From Fimenecus sp036652055 (GTDB lineage: Bacteria; Bacillota; Clostridia; Oscillospirales; Acutalibacteraceae), in NCBI GenBank assembly GCA_036652055.1, contig JAVVWP010000023.1, forward strand, positions 1 to 27,413: 27,413 nucleotides of DNA. Reading direction: 5' to 3'. The position numbers were made by a program, and so were the translations under genes. Below the pieces are notes generated by a model that worked only from the letters and a program-made list of their open reading frames with translations, did no database searches and was not told the DNA's origin. This document shows, in pieces, positions 21,465-27,413 of the stretch (positions are counted from its first letter, which is position 1; each line of letters starts with the position of its first letter).

Positions 21465-21929
21465 TTATTTCATTCGCTCTTTCATTTCTCGCTCAATGTT
21501 TCGGCTTGCATCTTTTCTTGCCGCCTCATCACGCTTATCGTAATTCTTTTTGCCCTTGCAAAGACCAACTTGAACTTTTGCTTTGCCCTTTTTGAAATAA
21601 AGTGAAATCGGAATAATTGTAAGCCCGTCTTGCTTTGAAGTTCCGAGAAGCCTCATTATTTCTTTTTTGTGCATCAAGAGTTTTCTAACTCTAAGTGGGT
21701 CACAATTAAAAATGTTGCCGTGGTCATAAGGGCTGATGTGCATACCGTTGACAAAAATTTCACCGCCGACAATACTGCACCAAGCATCTTTTAAGTTGAG
21801 TTTACCTGCTCTTATGGATTTGACCTCAGTTCCAAAAAGCTCAATTCCTGCTTCAAAGCTCTCTAAAATAAAATATTCGTGAAATGCTTTTTTATTTTGA
21901 GCAACCGTTTTAAATTCATTTTTTTCCAT
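21465..21929 (-). CDS. smpB: tmRNA-binding protein SmpB
   Basis: Binds the tRNA-like part of tmRNA and delivers it to stalled ribosomes. The 154-residue protein has NKKAFHEYFILESFEAGIEL, GTEVKSIRAGKLNLKDAW, HISPYDHGN, DPLRVRKLLMHKKEI, and the basic tail GKKNYDKRDEAARKDASRNIE that enters the mRNA channel. Length is normal. GAGGT lies upstream of the ATG, nine bases after the recR stop, so it is part of the dnaX-ebfC-recR-smpB-ssrA line. Confidence 0.98.
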   Translation of the reverse strand: MEKNEFKTVAQNKKAFHEYFILESFEAGIELFGTEVKSIRAGKLNLKDAWCSIVGGEIFVNGMHISPYDHGNIFNCDPLRVRKLLMHKKEIMRLLGTSKQDGLTIIPISLYFKKGKAKVQVGLCKGKKNYDKRDEAARKDASRNIEREMKERMK

Positions 21930-21938
21930 TTATTAACC

Positions 21939-22535
21939 TCAGATTAACCTTCTGCCCTCAAGCGCTCTCGAAAGAGTAACCTCGTCGGCATATTCAATAT
22001 CAGCACCGACAGGAACGCCATAAGCAAGACGAGTAACCTTAATTCCCAAAGGCTTTAACAGCCTGCTGAGATACATCGCAGTCGCTTCGCCCTCAACAGT
22101 AGGATTTGTAGCCATTATGACTTCATTAACACTATCGTTAATTCTTTTAAGAAGCTCTTTGATTGTAAGCTCGTCAGGGCCAACTCCGTTCATAGGAGAA
22201 ATTGCACCGTGAAGTACATGGTACATACCATTATACTCGTGAGTACGCTCAAATGCAATAACATCACGAGGATTTTCCACAACACAAATTATGGATTTAT
22301 CTCTATTATCGTTTTTGCATATCGGGCAAACCTCTGCTTCGGTGAGATTTCGACAGACATTACATTGATGAATTTTTTCATGTGCCTCTAAAATTGCATC
22401 AGCTAACATCTTTGCTTCGCCATTTTGAAGCCCTAATACATAAAATGCCATTCTCTCAGCCGATTTTGTTCCGATTGACGGCATTTTTCTAAATTCGTCA
22501 ACAAGCCTTTCAAGTGGCGGAACATTGTATCCCAT
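21939..22535 (-). CDS. recR: Recombination mediator protein RecR
   Basis: Works with RecO (and RecF) to load RecA on gapped DNA. The 198-residue protein has an N-terminal helix-hairpin-helix region (EFRKMPSIGTKSAERMAFY), a four-cysteine zinc finger (CNVCRNLTEAEVCPIC), a Toprim domain (IICVVENPRDVIAFE, then GAISPMNGVGPDEL), and a C-terminal RLAYGVPVGADIEYAD segment. Its ATG overlaps the ebfC stop as TAATG, so translation is coupled. Confidence 0.98.
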   Translation of the reverse strand: MGYNVPPLERLVDEFRKMPSIGTKSAERMAFYVLGLQNGEAKMLADAILEAHEKIHQCNVCRNLTEAEVCPICKNDNRDKSIICVVENPRDVIAFERTHEYNGMYHVLHGAISPMNGVGPDELTIKELLKRINDSVNEVIMATNPTVEGEATAMYLSRLLKPLGIKVTRLAYGVPVGADIEYADEVTLSRALEGRRLI

Positions 22536-22879
22536 TAAAACATACCACCCATACCAGGCACATTAAGACCGCCTGTAAGCTTGCCCATTTCAGTTTCCAT
22601 TGTTTCATCAGCCTTACGCATAGCCTCATTTAGAGCTGCCATAAGCAAATCTTCGAGCATTTCACCGTCCTGTGGATCAATAACTTCAGGCTTTATATGG
22701 ATTGCCTTTATTTCGTGTGAACCGCTAACGGTAACCTCAACTGCTCCTCCGCCTGATGCGGCATTATATTCATTAGCCTCAAGCTCTGCCTGAACCTTGC
22801 CCATATTTTCTTGCATTTCTTGAATTTTTTTCATCATATTTCCACCTGTTGGACCTTGATTTGGTATTCTCGCTTTCAT
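22535..22879 (-). CDS. ebfC: YbaB/EbfC family nucleoid-associated protein
   Basis: A small dimeric DNA-binding protein, 114 residues from the ATG at 22879 (MKARIPN); AAAGGG lies nine bases upstream, whereas the in-frame ATG at 22888 would touch it. The family core is visible: MKKIQEMQENMGKVQAELE, VEVTVSGSHEIKAIHI, PEVIDPQDGEMLEDLLMAAL, and a glycine-methionine tail ending GMGGMF. It sits between dnaX and recR, as in most Firmicutes. Confidence 0.95.
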   Translation of the reverse strand: MKARIPNQGPTGGNMMKKIQEMQENMGKVQAELEANEYNAASGGGAVEVTVSGSHEIKAIHIKPEVIDPQDGEMLEDLLMAALNEAMRKADETMETEMGKLTGGLNVPGMGGMF

Positions 22880-22912
22880 ATTATACATCCCTTTCGGCTT
22901 TTTTTATTCAAA

Positions 22913-24592
22913 TTATTGTTCAACTATATTAACGCCAAGCCCACGAGCTTTGTTCATTAAATCTTCAAGAGGATCTTTTTTTGGTGCTTGTTGAGCCTGC
23001 TGGCTATTATATATTCCGAGTCGATACTTTTTGCCTGTTACATCAAACACTGCTTTTGTTATAAGTGCTGAATGATTTCCAGTTCTTAAAAACTGAGCAA
23101 GCGTTGCATTGTCAGATTTTATCAAAAGATATTCACCATGAATAAATGCTGACGAATTATATAAAAGACCAACGATTGGCTTATCGGTTTCGTTTAGCAT
23201 TTCAATAACATCACACCACGGCTCAAAAAGCTCATCACCCTTTAGAGGCTCTGATTTTTCGACTTCTTTACGAGGAGTTTCAATGCTTTTTTCAGCTATT
23301 GGTGGGTTATCATCTAAAATATTAATTTCTTCTTGCTCTTTTAAAGGGGCAATTGGTCTTTCTTTTGTATCAGTCTTCACCTTTACAGGCTCTGGTTCTG
23401 ATTTTTCTTCTGTAATGCTAATTTGCTTTACAGCTACTCCGTTTGAAAGCCCTTTAACCGTTCTTTCAAGCTCTGAAATTCGCTTAAGCAGTGCATTAAC
23501 ATCAGTATCAAGCTGTGGATTGCAAAGTCTTATCACTGACATTTCAACCGTTGTTCTGCGGTTTGCACCTCTTTTTAAATCAGAGAGGGAGGAGTTTAAA
23601 ACATCAAGACCTTTAAGAATTGCCTCAAGAGTTAAACTTTCAGCTTGTTCTCGTATTTTAATAATATCTGCTTCGGGGCAAATTATCAGCTCTTTATAAT
23701 TAGGAACAGAAATTGAAATCATCATATTCCTAAACTGCGAAATAAGCTCATTAATCAGCCGTTCCATATCACACGAATTATTATAAAGCATTCCGACTGT
23801 TTCAAGTGCTTTTGCACTGTCATTCTTTGCAATCGCATCAACAAGCGTAAAAAGATATTCTCTGCCTGCTATTCCGGCTGCATCGCTTGCAACCTTTTCA
23901 GTAATGGTTTCGCCAAACGAAGAACACCTGTCTAAAAGTGACAACGCATCACGAAGTGCACCATCTGCTACTCTCGCAATTAACATTGCTGCTTCTTTTG
24001 TTAAATCCATTTTTTCATTTTCAGCTACATAAAGAAGCCTTTTGGCAATATCTTCAGGTGAAATTCTTTTAAAATCAAAGCGTTGGCAACGAGAAAGAAT
24101 TGTTGACGGAAGCTTATGAACCTCAGTTGTAGCCAAAATAAATTTGACATGCTCTGGCGGTTCTTCAAGTGTTTTAAGAAGTGCATTAAACGCACCCATT
24201 GAAAGCATATGAACCTCATCAATTATATAAACACGGTATTTTGCAGTTGTAGGTGTATAATTAGCCTCATCTCTAAGGTCACGAATGTTATCAACACCAT
24301 TGTTTGAAGCGGCATCAATTTCGATGACATCAAGAATAGCACCACTGTCAATACCCTTGCATATTTCACATTCATTACAGGGATTTCCGTTTATTGTATG
24401 CTCACAATTTACTGCCTTAGCAAGAATTTTAGCACACGAAGTTTTTCCTGTTCCACGAGAACCTGTAAATAGGTAAGCGTGAGAAAGGCGGCCGCTCATA
24501 ACTGCACCCATTAAGACTTTAGTAACCTGCTCTTGCCCGACAACATCAGAAAACGCTTGAGGACGCCACTTTCTGTAAAGAACTTGATACAT
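22913..24592 (-). CDS. dnaX: DNA polymerase III subunits gamma and tau
   Basis: Clamp-loader ATPase of the replisome. The 559-residue protein starts MYQVLYRKWRPQAFSDVVGQ in abbreviated form; Walker A GSRGTGKTS is at 44-52, zinc ligands Cys63, Cys72, Cys75 and Cys78, Walker B IIDEVH at 123-128, and the SRC arginine-finger motif follows in LPSTILSRCQRF. The tail after about residue 360 is low-complexity, rich in Glu, Lys and Pro, then a short conserved C-terminal domain. AGGGAGTG precedes the ATG. I see no sign of the frameshift used in E. coli to make gamma, though I cannot exclude one. SRP RNA lies upstream. Confidence 0.97.
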   Translation of the reverse strand: MYQVLYRKWRPQAFSDVVGQEQVTKVLMGAVMSGRLSHAYLFTGSRGTGKTSCAKILAKAVNCEHTINGNPCNECEICKGIDSGAILDVIEIDAASNNGVDNIRDLRDEANYTPTTAKYRVYIIDEVHMLSMGAFNALLKTLEEPPEHVKFILATTEVHKLPSTILSRCQRFDFKRISPEDIAKRLLYVAENEKMDLTKEAAMLIARVADGALRDALSLLDRCSSFGETITEKVASDAAGIAGREYLFTLVDAIAKNDSAKALETVGMLYNNSCDMERLINELISQFRNMMISISVPNYKELIICPEADIIKIREQAESLTLEAILKGLDVLNSSLSDLKRGANRRTTVEMSVIRLCNPQLDTDVNALLKRISELERTVKGLSNGVAVKQISITEEKSEPEPVKVKTDTKERPIAPLKEQEEINILDDNPPIAEKSIETPRKEVEKSEPLKGDELFEPWCDVIEMLNETDKPIVGLLYNSSAFIHGEYLLIKSDNATLAQFLRTGNHSALITKAVFDVTGKKYRLGIYNSQQAQQAPKKDPLEDLMNKARGLGVNIVEQ

Positions 24593-24652
24593 TTTATGAA
24601 CACTCCCTTTCCCTAAAATAGTGGTTAAATTTAAAAATAATTAAAAATGTAG

Positions 24653-24787
24653 CCTTAATTCGGTCATGCACCGCACAGGCGATCTGCGGCGCACAGGCTG
24701 ACCGCTTAATGCTGCTCGGTTCCCCGCCTGACATGATTCACAGAGCACTGTCGCACAGGACCCGCGCGGTACACGACCCAATTAAGG
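24653..24787 (-). ncRNA. ffs: Signal recognition particle RNA, about 135 nt
   Basis: The minus strand folds into one long hairpin: CCTTAATT at the 5' end pairs with AATTAAGG at the 3' end, then GTCGTG with CATGAC. The tip carries the SRP S-domain motif GTCAGG, CGG-GGAA-CCG tetraloop stem, and AGCAGC. The size is between the usual 100-nt and the 270-nt forms, with no clear Alu domain. Three copies of CCTGTGCG are present (at 24759-24752, 24697-24690, 24679-24672). The promoter is at 24795-24823, and dnaX follows, as in Bacillus. Confidence 0.93.
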
Positions 24788-24794
24788 CAATAAC

Positions 24795-24823
24795 ATTATA
24801 ATATATTGCTATGATTTTTGCAA
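24795..24823 (-). promoter_or_regulatory. Sigma-A promoter of the SRP RNA
   Basis: On the minus strand TTGCAA (24823-24818), 17 bases, perfect TATAAT (24800-24795); transcription would start about seven bases on, at the 5' CC of the RNA. Confidence 0.85.
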
Positions 24824-24961
24824 TAGCTATTAAAAAAATATTTTATAACTTCAAATTGTCTATTTAATATGTATCTAAACATCTATTTAGTGATTAGTCT
24901 TATTTAAAATTGTCAATTATTACAATTTAGTTACAAGAAACTTACAATGAGAGATATTCTA

Positions 24962-24989
24962 TTGACTATGACATCATTTATGATAAAAT
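24962..24989 (+). promoter_or_regulatory. Probable sigma-A promoter of the ABC exporter operon
   Basis: TTGACT (24962-24967), 16 bases, TAAAAT (24984-24989). A 12-bp palindrome, ATCATTTATGAT (24973-24984), fills most of the spacer and could bind a repressor. No regulator gene is adjacent. Confidence 0.55.
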
Positions 24990-25034
24990 GTAAGTGTAGT
25001 TAAATTCACAGAAAATTTAAAGGAGGGCATTTAA

Positions 25035-25937
25035 TTGATTGAAATTCAAAATGTGACAAAGAAGTTTGGCAAGTTCACAGCAATTGATTCTCTTAATTTT
25101 ACCGTTGAAGATGGCTCTATCTATGGTCTGATTGGTTATAATGGTGCAGGAAAAACAACGCTGCTCAAAACCATTACAGGCGTTTACAGGGCAGATGGTG
25201 GCGAGGTTCGATTAGACGGAGAAAACGCATTTGATAACGCAAAAATGAAACAGCATATGTTCTATGTTCCTGACGAAATTTATTTTGAGCCATATGCCAA
25301 TATGGAAAAGATGGCAAAGTTTTATAATGGTTACTATCCTGATTTTAGCTTTGATACATTTAAAAAGCTTGCTGAGGTTTTTGGGCTTGACACTAAGGCT
25401 CGTCTTAATGGATTTTCAAAAGGAATGCAAAGGCAAGCAGAAATCGTTTTAGGCTTTGCAACACATCCAAGCTTTATGCTTTTTGATGAAACCTTTGACG
25501 GTCTTGATCCTGCTAAGCGTTCACTGATTAAAAATATGATTAATGAATACTTAATTGAAAGTCACGCATCTGTTATTGTTTCATCTCATGACCTTCACGA
25601 ATTAGAAGGGCTTTGCGACCATTTTGGTCTTATAAATGGTAAAAAACTTGTTATGAATTCTTCAATCGAAGAGCTTAGCAGTGGCAGGGCAAAATTTAGA
25701 CTTATTTTCACAAAACCGATTACAGAAGATCAAATTAAAGCACTTGGTATTGATGTAAAATCATTTAAGGTTGATGGTCAAATGATTATTCTCACAACTA
25801 AGGGTGATGAAAATGAAACTGAACAAAAGCTCACAACGCTCTCACCTGTTATGCTTGAAAAACTTTCTCTTACACTTGAAGAAGTATTCTTAGATGAAAT
25901 GGAGGGTACAGATTATGACTTCTCAAAAGTCTTCTAA
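25035..25937 (+). CDS. ABC transporter ATP-binding protein (ABC-2 exporter type, YtrB/YxlF-like)
   Basis: Powers a membrane exporter encoded by the next gene. The 300-residue protein has Walker A GYNGAGKTT (34-42), a signature variant FSKGMQRQ (127-134), Walker B FMLFDE (147-152) with D-loop GLDP, and switch His185 in SSHDLHE. The C-terminal 80 residues are the accessory domain usual for this group. The start is TTG at 25035 with AGGAGG eight bases upstream. It ends 23 bases inside the permease gene, so the pair is coupled. The substrate (peptide antibiotic, lipid or acetoin-type in Bacillus) cannot be read from the sequence. Confidence 0.93.
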   Translation: MIEIQNVTKKFGKFTAIDSLNFTVEDGSIYGLIGYNGAGKTTLLKTITGVYRADGGEVRLDGENAFDNAKMKQHMFYVPDEIYFEPYANMEKMAKFYNGYYPDFSFDTFKKLAEVFGLDTKARLNGFSKGMQRQAEIVLGFATHPSFMLFDETFDGLDPAKRSLIKNMINEYLIESHASVIVSSHDLHELEGLCDHFGLINGKKLVMNSSIEELSSGRAKFRLIFTKPITEDQIKALGIDVKSFKVDGQMIILTTKGDENETEQKLTTLSPVMLEKLSLTLEEVFLDEMEGTDYDFSKVF

Positions 25938-27413
25938 AAACACATTTTTATACGCTTTTAAAACAGGTCTTAAATCGAATGCTCTTTTTGGATTAATTGA
26001 ATTTCTTGTAACATTTATGGCTCTTGCATATAATCCTATTACTATGATATTCAAAAAGCAATCCCAAAACCCGATGACGGGACTTTTGGAAGATGCAAAA
26101 TACACAGAGATGTACAAAGTATTTTTTACAGATCAGAATATGGTGTTTTTAAGATATTTATATGTCGCTTTTTTCCTTGGCGCAGGCGTTCTTTTGGGCA
26201 TCGCCGCATTCAAATTTATTACAGGCAAAAAAACAATTAATGTCTATTACAGCCTCGGAATTAAAAGAGCCTCTCTTTTTTCTGCTAAATTTCTTGCAGG
26301 AACAGTTACTCTTTTAGCTGCAATATTTATTCCTACTTTTATCGGCATTATCGCCAATATCGCTGTTCTTGGTAGTTCAAAAATGATATGGCTTTCGGGA
26401 ATTTATTTAGCACTTGGGCTTTTTTCTCTCTCTTTCTTTGCTTTTTCAATTACAGCGGCTGTTTTTAGCTCAGTTGGTACAGCTTTTGAGGGAATTCTTT
26501 TTTCAGGAACATTAATTTGTTTCCCTCATGCTTTTCTCACCTGCCTTCAATCGCTGATTATAAAATTAGTTCCGGGTACTCCGTTTGGTTCAGGCTTCTC
26601 GATGTATGATAGTATGAATGGCATAGACTACACCCTTTCTTTAACTCAAACTTTTAAAAATTTCAATCCTCTTTTGTATTTTTCAAAAGGGCTTGCAACA
26701 ATGGGAAATGTTAATGGCAAAGGGCTGGTTGTAAATTATGACAATATAGCAGAAGAAGGCATAGCGTGGTCAACGCCTAACTTTTTACCAATAATTATTT
26801 GGATTTTAGTTAGCATTGCAATTTGTGCCGTCGCAATGTTTATATTTGATAAGAGGAAAGCTGAAATCGGTGGATTTATCGGTAAAAACAAAGTTCTCAA
26901 TTTTGTTACAACTTTTATTATCTGTATGGCAACATTTAGCACTGTTTATACATCACTTCATTCCACAGTAGCTATAAACCTTGCTATCTCATTTGCTTTG
27001 TTTGCAATCGTATATTGCATTCTTGATATGCTTCTTATTAGAAACCTTAGAGAATTCTTTAAAGCAAGCTATAAGCTGCCTATACATCTCGGAATTGCGG
27101 CAGTTATCTTTGTATTTTTCTTTACGGGATATTTTGGATTTGCAAGTAAAGTTCCTAATATTTCTGACATAGAAACAGCACAAATTTCTTCTAATGTTCA
27201 AAGTCTTTATGATAACAACACTATTCAAAACTATTATTACTTTATGGGAAGTATCCCTACATCTTCATCAACAGCTCCCTCAGGCGATTATAAAAGTGAA
27301 AGTGACCTTAAATTTGTTACTGACATCCACAATATACTTGCAAAAGACGGAAACACAAATATGGTCATTCCTAAAGAAACAAATTATACCGCTTTCCCTA
27401 ACTCTGTTAAAAT
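25915..27413 (+). CDS. ABC-2-type exporter membrane subunit (partial, runs off the window)
   Basis: An open frame of 499 codons without stop by the window end, starting at ATG 25915 with GGAGGG eight bases upstream, inside the end of the ATPase gene. It begins TSQKSSKNTFLYAFKTGLKS in abbreviated form and has about eight hydrophobic segments in the visible part, for example YLYVAFFLGAGVLLGIAAFKF and FLAGTVTLLAAIFIPTFIGI. A soluble segment begins near residue 420 (SKVPNISDIETAQISS). This is the large YtrC/D-like permease type, often with an extracytoplasmic domain. No stop or frameshift is visible. Confidence 0.88.
   Translation, partial: MTSQKSSKNTFLYAFKTGLKSNALFGLIEFLVTFMALAYNPITMIFKKQSQNPMTGLLEDAKYTEMYKVFFTDQNMVFLRYLYVAFFLGAGVLLGIAAFKFITGKKTINVYYSLGIKRASLFSAKFLAGTVTLLAAIFIPTFIGIIANIAVLGSSKMIWLSGIYLALGLFSLSFFAFSITAAVFSSVGTAFEGILFSGTLICFPHAFLTCLQSLIIKLVPGTPFGSGFSMYDSMNGIDYTLSLTQTFKNFNPLLYFSKGLATMGNVNGKGLVVNYDNIAEEGIAWSTPNFLPIIIWILVSIAICAVAMFIFDKRKAEIGGFIGKNKVLNFVTTFIICMATFSTVYTSLHSTVAINLAISFALFAIVYCILDMLLIRNLREFFKASYKLPIHLGIAAVIFVFFFTGYFGFASKVPNISDIETAQISSNVQSLYDNNTIQNYYYFMGSIPTSSSTAPSGDYKSESDLKFVTDIHNILAKDGNTNMVIPKETNYTAFPNSVK

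Noticed and set aside
21371..21595. Plus-strand ORF of 74 codons
   Set aside because: It is antisense to the tmRNA 5' part and the smpB end.
26989..27228. Minus-strand ORF of 79 codons near the window end
   Set aside because: It is antisense to the continuous permease frame that starts at 25915.
1..27413. CRISPR arrays, rRNA and ordinary tRNA genes
   Set aside because: No regularly spaced repeats or rRNA/tRNA signatures were seen; the only tRNA-like structure is that of tmRNA.

Overview
The window looks like a chromosomal segment of a low-GC, anaerobic, probably gut-dwelling Firmicute of the class Clostridia (Oscillospirales/Ruminococcaceae-like). This is inferred from the AT-rich sequence with strong AGGAGG-type ribosome binding sites, the SRP RNA-dnaX-ebfC-recR order known from Firmicutes, a T-box and a TPP riboswitch, AhrC/ArgR-type boxes, several TTG starts, and a cysteine-rich protein behind a sigma-K-like promoter. 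Most of it is core genome; the accessory parts are a restriction-modification pair near 16.8-18.7 kb and small relic-like genes near 20.1-20.9 kb.

Layout. 1-1174 (minus): an amino-acid ABC transporter (permease start, then lipoprotein binding protein upstream) with a promoter overlapped by two ARG-box-like palindromes. 1190-5883 (minus): one operon, cca - membrane alpha/beta hydrolase - thrS, headed by a T-box leader whose predicted specifier is ACC (Thr). 5895-7223 (minus): a membrane diguanylate cyclase. 7244-8286 (plus): a 30-cysteine protein of unknown function. 8483-8902 (plus): a small XRE regulator behind a 12-bp perfect inverted repeat. 8911-13846 (plus): a TPP-riboswitch-controlled thiamine salvage operon (thiW, cytX, thiM, thiE, and a HAD-thiD fusion), closed by a bidirectional terminator shared with yebC (minus).

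14694-20100 (plus): a cell-wall operon of a twin-FHA membrane protein, a RodA/FtsW glycosyltransferase and a class B PBP. Between the last two sits a GGCC-type (NgoPII/HaeIII-like) endonuclease and methyltransferase pair. It is bounded by an exact 21-bp direct repeat that carries the stop/RBS/start junction, so removing one repeat copy plus the cassette would restore a perfect rodA-pbp junction. 20129-20859 (plus): start-less C-terminal coding tails, each followed by a small intact gene, resembling displaced toxin-tip/immunity pairs. 20881-21067: short repeats and a terminator.

21094-24823 (minus): ssrA (tmRNA), smpB, recR, ebfC, dnaX and an unusually sized SRP RNA with its promoter. 24962-27413 (plus): an ABC-2-type exporter ATPase and the start of its large membrane partner, which runs off the window.

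The most notable points are the R-M cassette inside the rodA-pbp operon, the T-box that puts the CCA-adding enzyme and ThrRS under one tRNA-sensing switch, the HAD-ThiD fusion that still carries an internal ribosome binding site and start, and the possible toxin-tip array beside ssrA.
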